Assembly: GCA_963764955.1 (NCBI GenBank)
Contig: CAVXVE010000037.1
Location: forward strand, 1-64,000
Direction: 5' to 3'
DNA length: 64,000 bases
DNA from: Roseiarcus sp963764955
Lineage (GTDB): Bacteria > Pseudomonadota > Alphaproteobacteria > Rhizobiales > Beijerinckiaceae
Made by a program: the position numbers and the translations under genes. Within the stretch, counting starts at the first letter, position 1. Each line of letters begins with the position of its first letter. The notes below the pieces were generated by a model. The model did not search any database and was not told where the DNA came from. It saw only the letters and a list, made by a program, of their open reading frames with translations. This document shows, one piece after another, positions 24,730 through 32,626 of the stretch.

Positions 24730-25047
24730 TCAGTCGGGGTGGGGGCCTTCGGCTTTGTTCTCGAGCACCCGCCCGGTTTTCGCGTCGACACCGACCTCCT
24801 GCGTGACGCCGCCCTCCTTGATGTCGAACGAGTAGCGCAGCCCGCTTCCGCCACGCTCCTGTTCGAGCTCTTCGTCGGCAATTTGGCCGGGATGCGCCTT
24901 CAGCGCGATCGCGCGGGCCTGTTCGATGGTGATCCTCGCCTTGCCGGCGAGCTTTTGTCCCGTATAGGCCGCAACGGGACCTGCTATCGCCAGGACGCTA
25001 ACCGTCAAGCCGATGAGGCCGACGGCGCGCGACGTCGTCGCTTTCAA
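24730..25047 (-). CDS. PepSY domain protein, exported
   Basis: A 105-residue protein. The N-terminal signal segment (RAVGLIGLTVSVLAIAGPVA) is followed by a single PepSY domain: ITIEQARAIALKAHPGQIAD, then EELEQERGGSGLRYSFDIKE and EVGVDAKTGRVLENKAEG. PepSY domains bind or inhibit peptidases or sense envelope cues in the periplasm. Position just below the histidine kinase, in the same direction, suggests it belongs to the regulon or sensory arm of this two-component system. Confidence 0.8.
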   Translation of the reverse strand: MKATTSRAVGLIGLTVSVLAIAGPVAAYTGQKLAGKARITIEQARAIALKAHPGQIADEELEQERGGSGLRYSFDIKEGGVTQEVGVDAKTGRVLENKAEGPHPD

Positions 25048-25174
25048 TTTCCCTCTCTCCGTTGTCCGTGATCCGCGACTCTAGGCCGCCCCGGCCGCGG
25101 AAGTTTTGTCCTCTGCCGACGATTGTACGACGACAAAGTTAGCTGAGAATTAGGGCCACCCTGCCGTGTAGCGG

Positions 25175-26479
25175 CTAGTCTGTCGCCGGGATGGATACGC
25201 GGGCGACGACGCCTGTTTCGCTCTCCGGGCGATTTTCAATGGTGAGGCCGAAAGCATGCCGTTCTGCAACCCGGCGCGCGATCGACAATCCCAGGCCCGT
25301 CCCTTCCGTCTCCAGGGGAGCGGCGCGAAAGAACCGATCGAATACGCGCGTCTCGGCGCCCTTGGGAAGGAGCGCTCCCGTGTTGGACACTTCGACGACG
25401 AAGCGGCCGTCGTCTCGCCCGATGGACACATCGACTCGTCCGCCCGACGGCGTGTATCGCACCGCATTGTCGATGAGGCTCGAAAGCAGGGCGCGCACTT
25501 CGTCGGCGGTGCCGCGGCAAACTGCCTGACAGGCGAAATTCACTTCGAGATCGAGCTCTTTGCGCTCGGCCAGCGCCGCGTGATCCGCTATGGACTCGAG
25601 CACGAGCGCGTTGACGTCCACCATCTCGTCCAGGGCGGTACCACTCTGCTCAAGCCTGGCCAGATGGAGCAGCTGGTTCACGAGCGCGCTCGCACGCCGA
25701 ACCCCGCGCGCAAGGGCCGCCGCGGTTTCGCGATGGGCGTCTTGCGCTTCGCGGGCGAAGTTCTCCAGTTGGATCTGCATCCCGGCGAGCGGCGTCCTGA
25801 GCTCGTGAGCGGCGTCGGAGATAAAGCGCCTCTGCGCCTCGACGGCGTCATGCAGACGGACGATGAGGCTGTTCATGCTCAGCGCGAGCGGGGCGACTTC
25901 GGCGGGGATGCCGTCGAGCGCGATCGGTGCCGTCGCACTGACGCTGCGCTCGGCAAGCTCGATGGACAGAGCGTTCAGCCGCGCCAGCACGCGGTTCATC
26001 GCCCATCCGACCACGAGCCACGCGAGCGGAATGGCGATTAGGACCGGCGCGGCCGCCACGAGCGCGGCAGTCTGCGCGATTTCCTGGCGCACCACCTCTT
26101 GCTGCGCGACCTGAACCGTGCGCAGGGAGTCGCCGGTCGTGTAGACTCGCCATTGCTCGCCCGCGGCTTCGGCGGTTGAATAGCCTGGCTGAACCTGAGG
26201 CGGGATGTGAGCGGAGGGAAGGGACGCGTGGACTAGCCGGCCCTGCGCATCCCAGATGCTGACCGCGAATTGATCTTCGGGGTCCTGATCCGTATCCGCA
26301 GGCGCGTCTGTGGCGGAAACGCCGCCTCCGGCGTTGAGCGCGATCTGGCGCAGCTGACCGTCGAGAAACTCTGTCGCAGCGTCATGCGCGTATCGGTACG
26401 CCAACGCGCTCGCTGCGAGGCCGATGACGGAAAGAAGAACCGTCATATAGACGAGCGCGGTGCGCCGAAGCGACGTCAT
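25175..26479 (-). CDS. Sensor histidine kinase of QseC/PmrB type
   Basis: A 434-residue membrane kinase. TM1 is RTALVYMTVLLSVIGLAASA, then a periplasmic sensor domain of about 120 residues with QDPEDQFAVSIWDAQGRLVH, and TM2 AAAPVLIAIPLAWLVVGWAM. A HAMP-like segment, HisKA with the phospho-acceptor His in SDAAHELRTPLAGMQIQL, and HATPase_c with LIDNAVRYTPSGG and GTGLGLSIARRV follow. The ATG at 26479 lies two bases after the regulator stop and has TGAGG overlapping that stop, so the pair is translationally coupled. The ligand is unknown. Confidence 0.88.
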   Translation of the reverse strand: MTSLRRTALVYMTVLLSVIGLAASALAYRYAHDAATEFLDGQLRQIALNAGGGVSATDAPADTDQDPEDQFAVSIWDAQGRLVHASLPSAHIPPQVQPGYSTAEAAGEQWRVYTTGDSLRTVQVAQQEVVRQEIAQTAALVAAAPVLIAIPLAWLVVGWAMNRVLARLNALSIELAERSVSATAPIALDGIPAEVAPLALSMNSLIVRLHDAVEAQRRFISDAAHELRTPLAGMQIQLENFAREAQDAHRETAAALARGVRRASALVNQLLHLARLEQSGTALDEMVDVNALVLESIADHAALAERKELDLEVNFACQAVCRGTADEVRALLSSLIDNAVRYTPSGGRVDVSIGRDDGRFVVEVSNTGALLPKGAETRVFDRFFRAAPLETEGTGLGLSIARRVAERHAFGLTIENRPESETGVVARVSIPATD

Positions 26480-26481
26480 CC

Positions 26482-27141
26482 TCAGGATTTCGGGAGCATC
26501 CATCCTGCGCCCCGGACGTTGAGGATAATCGTCTTGCCGAACTTGCGCCGGACGGAATGAATCAGAACGTCGACGGCGTTGCTCTCCACCTCCTCGCCCC
26601 AACCGTAAATGCGCTCCTCCACCTGCGTCCGGGAGAGAATCCGCCCCGGCCGCTCCATCAGCGCATGCATCAGCGCATATTCGCGCGTCGACAGGACGGC
26701 CTTGGCGGAGCCATGGCGCAACTCGTGGGTCTCGGTGTCGAGCTCGACGTCGCCCGCGACCAGCGTGGACGTCGCCTGCCCAGCGCGGCGGCGAAGGAGA
26801 GCCCTCATGCGGGCGGAGAGTTCACGCACCTCGAAAGGCTTGAGTAGGTAATCGTCAGCGCCGAGGTCGAGGCCCAATACGCGGTCCTCGACGGCTCCGC
26901 GAGCCGTGATGATCAGGATCGGAGTGTCGACGCCTCCTCGGCGGGCCGATTTCAGGAGATCGAAACCCTCCGCCCCGGGGAGTCCGAGATCGAGAAGGAC
27001 GACCGCGAAACCGACGTCATGCAAGGCGGTTTCGGCAGCGGTGCCGTCGCGAACCCAATCGACCGACATTCCCTCGGCCCCGAGGGCTGCAATCAGGCCT
27101 TCGCCAATCATAACGTCGTCTTCCACAAGCAAAATGCGCAT
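26482..27141 (-). CDS. Response regulator, OmpR/PhoB family
   Basis: A 219-residue regulator. The receiver domain has the acidic pair in LLVEDDVMIGE, phospho-acceptor D51 in VVLLDLGLPGAEG, T in LIITARG and K in YLLKPFEVRELS. The C-terminal winged helix carries LSTREYALMHALMERPGRIL and VDVLIHSVRRKFG. It is the first gene of a leftward operon with the kinase and probably the PepSY and COG4705 genes. The 322 bases upstream (27142-27463) contain no gene and must hold its promoter, which I could not pinpoint. Confidence 0.9.
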   Translation of the reverse strand: MRILLVEDDVMIGEGLIAALGAEGMSVDWVRDGTAAETALHDVGFAVVLLDLGLPGAEGFDLLKSARRGGVDTPILIITARGAVEDRVLGLDLGADDYLLKPFEVRELSARMRALLRRRAGQATSTLVAGDVELDTETHELRHGSAKAVLSTREYALMHALMERPGRILSRTQVEERIYGWGEEVESNAVDVLIHSVRRKFGKTIILNVRGAGWMLPKS

Positions 27142-27463
27142 TGCGTTCGCTCTTCGGCAAAATGATCCGTCGCGAGAATGGCTCCTGGCGATAGCCTCTC
27201 ATTTGGAATTTGGACTATTTTTGTGGTGTGCCTCGCCGGCCTACGCAGGCGAATCGTTTCGCCTTCGCGGTTGCTTCGGTGCGCGCCAACCTCCTTTCTG
27301 CGTTGCAGGATGAGGCTAGGTAAGGGCGTTGGAATTCCCGCTTCTGGCGTTGAAACCTACTTCGCGCTCGCAAGGGAATAGCAGCTATGGCACAGACTCC
27401 GGTCCTTCCCAAGGCCACCGCTCTAAGCGCGCTAACCGCCCTCAAGGGACACTCGCATGTCCG

Positions 27464-28588
27464 TCAGTCATTGGTCTGCAACGGCCAATACGGTCCACGC
27501 CTCTGCATCTGGTCTGCAACTCTCCTAAGCATGTCGGCCTGAGAAGACACATCATCAAGAGTGTCATCGACCCCGAGGTGGCGCATAATTTCCGCTTGAC
27601 GGGTGGGCGGAATGGTCCCGTAGCTCGAAAACGTGGTCAGACAGCTTTCATGCCCGAGGTTTTGTGACCACGCCTTGAACGCTTCGGCATCAAGCTTCCG
27701 ATCATAGGCAACTTGAACGAGCGTGTTCCGCAGCAGGTGCGGATTGAAATACGGTAGTCCTGACCGCGCGCAGGCTTCACGGAAAATATCGCGAACCGGA
27801 TTGGCGTTCGCCCAAGGCGCGCGATCAAGCGCCACTGCACGGAATGCAAGGTCATCGCCCGGCGCGACCAGCGTTTTCGGGAACAGCGGGTCGTCGGGTC
27901 CAAAGCCCCTTTCCCCGCGTAGGAATGCGACCCAGTCGACCACGATCTGCCGGATATCATCGCCGACGGGAAAGAACCACGTCGTGAAGGTTTTCGCTCG
28001 CTTCGTGCGAACGTCGCGCGCGTCTTGCTCGATCAGGTCGTGTTCGATGTCGATGTGCTTCAGGCGAAACGAAATGATCGCCCTGTCTCGGGCGCCTGAT
28101 AGGATCGCGAAGGCGATGATCGCACGGTCGCGACGCTGGATGTCTGTCTCGTTCGGCATAGCATCGATCATCGCGCGAACCTGCGCGAGTGTCGGGTAGC
28201 TCTTGAACCGCCTAGCCGTAGCGATTCTGGACAGGTTATCGGGCGCGTTAAAGTACTCCGCATCCGCGTATTTGATGCGCGAGGCGTAGCCCTGCTGATC
28301 TGCGAGCCACACAAAGAACGCCTTCAGAGCGGCGAGCACCGCGTGGATAGTCGAAGCCGAAAGTGCCTTGCCAGTTCGCGTATTGGTCGCCGCCATCAGG
28401 TGCGCCTTGAAACCCCGAGCCTGTTCAATATGGAAGCTCTTGAAGTCGCGCCGTCTGACGTACTCCTCGAAGCGTTCGATCGCGCTCGCTGCGGCGTCGA
28501 TGGAAGCAGTGTCGCGACCTCGCGCGTCTTTAAGATAGACGAGGTAGCGTCGCTTGATGCGCTCGTTTTCAGCGTTGCGTTTGGTCAT
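27464..28588 (-). CDS. Tyrosine recombinase (phage-type integrase)
   Basis: A 374-residue integrase. An N-terminal SAM-like core-binding domain (SIDAAASAIERFEEYVRRRD, STIHAVLAALKAFFVWLADQ) is followed by the catalytic domain with R167 (SGARDRA), H284-x-x-R287 (HLLRNT), H313 (NLGHESC) and the nucleophile Y323 (SSYGTI). All catalytic residues are present. It is the last gene of an operon with an AlpA-like protein and a zinc-ribbon DNA-binding protein; its start overlaps the preceding stop by four bases. Confidence 0.88.
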   Translation of the reverse strand: MTKRNAENERIKRRYLVYLKDARGRDTASIDAAASAIERFEEYVRRRDFKSFHIEQARGFKAHLMAATNTRTGKALSASTIHAVLAALKAFFVWLADQQGYASRIKYADAEYFNAPDNLSRIATARRFKSYPTLAQVRAMIDAMPNETDIQRRDRAIIAFAILSGARDRAIISFRLKHIDIEHDLIEQDARDVRTKRAKTFTTWFFPVGDDIRQIVVDWVAFLRGERGFGPDDPLFPKTLVAPGDDLAFRAVALDRAPWANANPVRDIFREACARSGLPYFNPHLLRNTLVQVAYDRKLDAEAFKAWSQNLGHESCLTTFSSYGTIPPTRQAEIMRHLGVDDTLDDVSSQADMLRRVADQMQRRGPYWPLQTND

Positions 28589-29064
28589 GTTTCTTGAACC
28601 TGTTTGAAGTCAACATTCAGCAGGGCGGAGCTGCTATCGTCTATGCGTTGCTGCGCCTTCGGAAATGCGACGTCGAGCTCATCTCTAATTTGGCCGAGCT
28701 TGGCGAGTGTCGTCGCCCGGTAGATGATCCGTCCGCAATCGGGGCAGATGCCGGTCAATGAGCCTCGCAGGGCTGTGCGCGGGTGATAGTCGGCCATGTC
28801 CAGCGCGGGTCGCTTCGGCGCGCGACAGCCGAAGCAATAGAACTCGCCCGGTTGGCAACGCTGTTTGATTGGCTCGCGCGCTTTCATGAAAACGCGGAAA
28901 TCGGCGCCATGGATGAGAAGCGGTCGCCTCGCATCCGTGGTCTTGAGTCCGGCCGCGATCCATCGACCGATCGTGTGCTTATGCGCCCCGATGAGGGCGC
29001 TCAGCTCACTGATCGTGTAGCTGTGATGGAGCTTGACGCGGCGGCAGTCGAACCGCCTCGCCAC
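28585..29064 (-). CDS. Helix-turn-helix and zinc-ribbon protein of an integration module
   Basis: A 159-residue protein. The N-terminal helix-turn-helix is YTISELSALIGAHKHTIGRW followed by IAAGLKTTDARRPLLIHGAD, which resembles excisionase-type DNA binding. The C-terminal zinc ribbon has CFGCRAPKRP and, 35 residues on, ICPDCGRIIYR, four Cys in two CxxC pairs. It lies between alpA and the integrase with tight junctions (three bases upstream, four-base overlap downstream), a three-gene layout I know from rhizobial genomic islands. It probably acts as the directionality factor. Confidence 0.7.
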   Translation of the reverse strand: MARRFDCRRVKLHHSYTISELSALIGAHKHTIGRWIAAGLKTTDARRPLLIHGADFRVFMKAREPIKQRCQPGEFYCFGCRAPKRPALDMADYHPRTALRGSLTGICPDCGRIIYRATTLAKLGQIRDELDVAFPKAQQRIDDSSSALLNVDFKQVQET

Positions 29065-29067
29065 CGC

Positions 29068-29301
29068 CTATTCCGCCTTCTCGATGAGATTGCGGATATC
29101 CTCGACCTTCCAGGCGGTCGTCCGCGGACCGAGTTTTATCGGCCTGGGAAAGCGCCCGGTCTTGACGCCCTGCCACCATGTGGAACGGCCGACCGGGATC
29201 GGGCCGTGCGGCGCCAGAATTGAGTTCAGGCGGACGAAGCCGGTGCGGGGCAGGGCGTCGTTGATTTGTGCTGGCGCGATGTTTGAGTTGGGGATTTTCA
29301 T
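29068..29301 (-). CDS. AlpA-family regulator/excisionase
   Basis: A 77-residue MerR-like helix-turn-helix protein: FVRLNSILAPHGPIPVGRST, then WWQGVKTGRFPRPIKLGPRT and AWKVEDIRNLIEKAE. This is the AlpA pattern, in which the protein activates or directs the neighbouring integrase. First gene of the leftward integrase operon. Confidence 0.85.
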   Translation of the reverse strand: MKIPNSNIAPAQINDALPRTGFVRLNSILAPHGPIPVGRSTWWQGVKTGRFPRPIKLGPRTTAWKVEDIRNLIEKAE

Positions 29302-29413
29302 ATGGACCCTATTCGTCAGAGGACGGCGCAGGGCGGCAAGGTTTCGCTTGAAATCCTCACCGCCCGTGGTAGGGTCGATCCGCTCAGAACAGAGCGCGGA
29401 ATTAACCCCGCCA

Positions 29414-29449
29414 GAGCCGCACAGCTGCCAGGCGTGCGGCTCTTTTTTT
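29414..29449 (+). terminator. Strong rho-independent terminator, plus strand
   Basis: GAGCCGCAC (29414-29422) pairs perfectly with GTGCGGCTC (29434-29442) and seven T's follow. No protein gene on the plus strand leads to it, so it may end a short RNA transcribed divergently from alpA. Confidence 0.85.
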
Positions 29450-29749
29450 GCGCCTACGCAAAAGCCCGGTCGGACTCTTCCGCATTCAGTAAGGTGTAGC
29501 CATACAAATCGGGAGCGCGCAAGTTCAACAACCGATTGTCCACGTTATCCACACCGCGCATTTTTTTCTTGCCTGCCGGCCAGGCCACTTTTTTGCTGAT
29601 CTGAGCGAGCGTTTGGCTGCTTGTTATGCACAGCAAGTAGTTTTCAGTATTGGAAGGCCGCACTGCGGCAGTGGAAATTTGAAGTACCCGGCCAGGGGAC
29701 CGTTTTGACCTTTCGCGATTCGGCCGGAAGGTCCTGCTAGCGACGATGG
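29450..29749. other. Intergenic stretch between two recombinase modules
   Basis: A minus-strand frame here contains KKKMRGVDNVDNRLLNLRAP and YGYTLLNAEESD, which looks faintly protein-like but has no start or recognised family. Otherwise it is AT-richer, non-coding and probably regulatory for the 3' side of the larger integrase. Confidence 0.35.
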
Positions 29750-30982
29750 TTAGCGTTCGCCGATGCCCCCCGCGACATTGAGTGGGATGACGATGCCGCC
29801 AATGCGTAACGCCTCGCACCGGTCCGCCCACCAAGACATCATTTGGACCCGTTCGTCCCAAAATTCAGCACGAGCATAGGCCCGTCGGACACTATCGCCG
29901 TCGACGTGGGCCAACTGTCTTTCGATCGCATCCGCGTTCCAAAGGCCGCTTTCGTTCAGCATCGATGACGCCGAAGCGCGGAACCCGTGGCTAGTCATGT
30001 CGTTATTCTTGAAGCCCATGCGCCGCAAAGCCGCGTTCAACGTGTTCTCCGACATGCACCGCGCAACCGACCGCACGGACGGGAACAGAAACTTGCACTG
30101 TCCCGTCAGCTTCCGAAGCTCCTCGAGGATCAAAACCGCGCGCGGCGCGAGCGGAACGCGGTGCGGCTTGCGCATCTTCATGCGGCCGGCGGGAATTTCC
30201 CAGACGGCGGCGTCAAGGTCGAATTCAGCCCATTCGGCCGCACGCAATTCGCCGGGGCGCACAAAGGTTAGGGCGAGCAATTCAAGGGCAGCGCGAGTTT
30301 CGGGCGTGCCCTCATAGTCTTCGATTGCGCGCAAGAGCCCTCCGAAAGCTTTCGGCGCGACGATAGCCGCGCGCGGCGAGACGGTGGGCGTCACGAGCGC
30401 GCCTCTCAAGGCTATCGTCGGGTCGTTGTCAGCGCGCGCCGTGGCGATGGCGAAGCGGAATACGTCCCCGATGGCCGTTCTCAGTTTGCGGGCAGTTTCG
30501 TGCGTGCCGCGCGCCTCGACCTCCTTGAGGACGGCTAAGACCTCGCGCGCTGAGATTTCTGCGATCGGTCGCGAGCCGAGCGCCGGAAAGGCGAAGCTCA
30601 TGAACCAGTCGAACTTTCGCATCGTGGCCGCCGCCTTGTTGTCTCGTCGCTTCTTTTCCGCCAATTCGCCCGCAATGGCGGAAAAGGTGTGCGCCCGCCC
30701 TTCGGCTTTTACAGCTTTGGCGGCTTTCTTGACCAATAAGGGGTCTTCCCCTCGCGCCAATATCTTCCGAGCGGCTTCTCGCGCATCGCGGGCGTCTTTC
30801 AATCCGATATCGGGATATACGCCCACCGCGAGGGCCCTCTGCGATCCTCCAAAGCGGTAGGCGACGCGCCAACGTTTCGCGCCGTCGGGAGTGATCCACA
30901 ATTGCAGCCCGCCGCCGTCCGAGAGCTTCACGATTTTTGCGCCAGGGAGCGCGCGCTTTATGGCGAGGTCGGTAAGGGCCAT
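29750..30982 (-). CDS. P4-type integrase (DUF4102 tyrosine recombinase)
   Basis: A 410-residue integrase. The N-terminal arm-binding DUF4102 domain (LTDLAIKRALPGAKIVKLSD, then GGGLQLWITPDGAKRWRVAY) is followed by a SAM-like core-binding domain and the catalytic domain: R in TFVRPGELRAAEW, H-x-x-R in SHGFRASASSML, H in QLAHVDGDSVRRAYARAEFW and the Tyr in RRAY. Enzymes of this type insert islands into the 3' ends of tRNA genes, and tRNA-Leu lies only 163 bp upstream with its 3' end facing the gene. It is therefore the likely integrase of the island that fills the left half of the window. Confidence 0.92.
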   Translation of the reverse strand: MALTDLAIKRALPGAKIVKLSDGGGLQLWITPDGAKRWRVAYRFGGSQRALAVGVYPDIGLKDARDAREAARKILARGEDPLLVKKAAKAVKAEGRAHTFSAIAGELAEKKRRDNKAAATMRKFDWFMSFAFPALGSRPIAEISAREVLAVLKEVEARGTHETARKLRTAIGDVFRFAIATARADNDPTIALRGALVTPTVSPRAAIVAPKAFGGLLRAIEDYEGTPETRAALELLALTFVRPGELRAAEWAEFDLDAAVWEIPAGRMKMRKPHRVPLAPRAVLILEELRKLTGQCKFLFPSVRSVARCMSENTLNAALRRMGFKNNDMTSHGFRASASSMLNESGLWNADAIERQLAHVDGDSVRRAYARAEFWDERVQMMSWWADRCEALRIGGIVIPLNVAGGIGER

Positions 30983-30983
30983 G

Positions 30984-31043
30984 TTGGTATCACCGCACGG
31001 CGTGGATGCCGCATACCAACGAATTTACCAACAAATTTGTTGG
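30984..31043. repeat. Cluster of TACCAA sites and a 16-bp palindrome, probable integrase arm sites
   Basis: TTGGTA at 30984-30989 and TACCAA at 31014-31019 and 31026-31031 lie within 50 bp. The last overlaps a perfect palindrome CCAACAAATTTGTTGG at 31028-31043. They sit between the integrase start and the tRNA-Leu attachment site, where arm-type sites for DUF4102 integrases are expected. Function is inferred from position. Confidence 0.5.
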
Positions 31044-31145
31044 ACGCAAACAGACACCGCGAGACCACCCCAGACAGTCTCTTGAGCCTAAGCTATTGTT
31101 TTCTAGAGGTAATCGGACGAATTTGGACGCCTTAGAACGTCCAAG

Positions 31146-31230
31146 TGGTGCCCAGGAAAGGACTCGAACCTTCACGGCTTGCACCGCTGGTACCTGAAAC
31201 CAGTGCGTCTACCAATTCCGCCACCTGGGC
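31146..31230 (-). tRNA. tRNA-Leu (anticodon CAG)
   Basis: The minus strand folds as a class II tRNA with a long variable arm. The acceptor stem GCCCAGG pairs with CCTGGGC, followed by discriminator A and an encoded CCA. The D-arm includes GGCGGAATTGGTAGACGC. The anticodon stem CTGGT/ACCAG closes the loop TTCAGGT with anticodon CAG, and the T-arm has GGTTCGAGTCC. It is the last core gene on the left; its 3' end faces the P4-type integrase, so it is the probable attachment site. Confidence 0.95.
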
Positions 31231-31389
31231 ACGGGCCCGCTTCTTAAGAGCGCGGGCGGGCGGCTGTCAACGGCGCCCCCGCGCCGTCCTGCCCTTCTGC
31301 CGCCCGCATGACAATGGCGCCCGCCCGGCGCTAAAATCATTCGCAATCAGCGTCGGGCGCCGCCGAAGCGCGCCGCCGGAGAACCGTCA

Positions 31390-32622
31390 ATGACCAGCGC
31401 CGCCCGCCTTTCGCTGCACGTGCCTGAGCCGACCGTGCGCCCGGGCGCTCGGCCCGATTTCAGCCATGTCGGCGTCGCCAAGGCGGGCGAGGTTTCCCGT
31501 CCGCCGATCGACGTCAGCCCCTCCGACATCCGCGATTTCGCCTATACGATGATCCGCGCGCTCGACGACAACGGCGAAGCGGTCGGTGACTGGGCGGGGT
31601 CGCTCGACGCCGAAGAAAAGCGCAAGGGTCTGCGCGACATGATGCTGACCCGCGCCTTCGACGCGCGCATGCTCCTGTCGCAACGCCAGGGCAAGACGTC
31701 GTTCTACATCACCTGCCTCGGCGAGGAGGCGATCGCGACCGCGCATCGCAAGGCCCTCGCGGAGGGCGATATGTGCTTTCCGACCTACCGCCAGCAGGGC
31801 CTCTTGATCGCGCTCGGCTGGCCGATCGTCGACATGATGTGCGAGATCTTCTCCAACGAGAAGGATCATCTCAACGGCCGGCAGCTTCCCGGGCTCTATT
31901 CGTTCAAGAAGGCCGGCTTTTTCACCGTCTCCGGCAATCTTGGCACGCAATATCCGCACGCTGTCGGTTGGGCGATGGCTTCGGCGATTTCCGGCGATGC
32001 GCATATCGCCTCGGGCTGGATCGGCGAAGGCGCGACGGCGGAGAGCGATTTCCACTCGGCGCTGGTGTTCGCCTCCGTCTACCGGGCGCCGGTCATTCTC
32101 AACGTCGTCAACAACCAGTGGGCGATCTCGTCCTACCAGGGCATTGCGGGGGGCGAGAGCGCCAGGTTCGCGGCGCGCGCCCACGGCTTCGGCATTCCCT
32201 CGCTGCGCGTCGACGGCAACGACTATCTTGCGGTCCACGCCGCGTCCCTATGGGCGGTCGAGCGGGCGCGCGCCAATCTGGGTCCGACGCTGATCGAATG
32301 GGTGACCTACCGCGCCGGCGCCCATTCGACCTCGGACGATCCGTCGAAATATCGCCCCAAGGACGAATGGGCCGCCTGGCCGCTCGGCGATCCGGTCGAA
32401 CGGCTCAAAGTCCACCTCATCCGCATCGGGGCGTGGAGCGAGGAGCGCCACCGTCAGATGCAGGCCGAGGTCGACGCCGAGATTCTCGACGCCGCCAAGG
32501 AAGCGGAGAGCCACGGCACGCTGCATGACGGGCCGAAGCCGAGCGCGGCGACAATGTTCGAGCAGGTCTACAAGGAGATGCCGCGCCATCTGCGCGAGCA
32601 GCGCCAGCAGCTCGGAGTTTAG
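31390..32622 (+). CDS. bkdA1: Branched-chain 2-oxoacid dehydrogenase E1 alpha subunit
   Basis: Thiamine-diphosphate-dependent decarboxylation of the 2-oxoacids from Leu, Ile and Val. At 410 residues the length equals BkdA1 rather than the shorter pyruvate E1 alpha. Key segments are LTRAFDARMLLSQRQGKTSF, the ThDP/Mg site GWIGEGATAESDFHSAL followed by NVVNNQWAISS, and YRAGAHSTSDDPSKYR, in which the regulatory phosphorylation loop of mitochondrial homologues lies. An Arg/Pro-rich N-terminal extension of about 45 residues is normal. First gene of a tight operon with bkdA2, bkdB and lpdV. Confidence 0.92.
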   Translation: MTSAARLSLHVPEPTVRPGARPDFSHVGVAKAGEVSRPPIDVSPSDIRDFAYTMIRALDDNGEAVGDWAGSLDAEEKRKGLRDMMLTRAFDARMLLSQRQGKTSFYITCLGEEAIATAHRKALAEGDMCFPTYRQQGLLIALGWPIVDMMCEIFSNEKDHLNGRQLPGLYSFKKAGFFTVSGNLGTQYPHAVGWAMASAISGDAHIASGWIGEGATAESDFHSALVFASVYRAPVILNVVNNQWAISSYQGIAGGESARFAARAHGFGIPSLRVDGNDYLAVHAASLWAVERARANLGPTLIEWVTYRAGAHSTSDDPSKYRPKDEWAAWPLGDPVERLKVHLIRIGAWSEERHRQMQAEVDAEILDAAKEAESHGTLHDGPKPSAATMFEQVYKEMPRHLREQRQQLGV

Positions 32623-32626
32623 CGCC

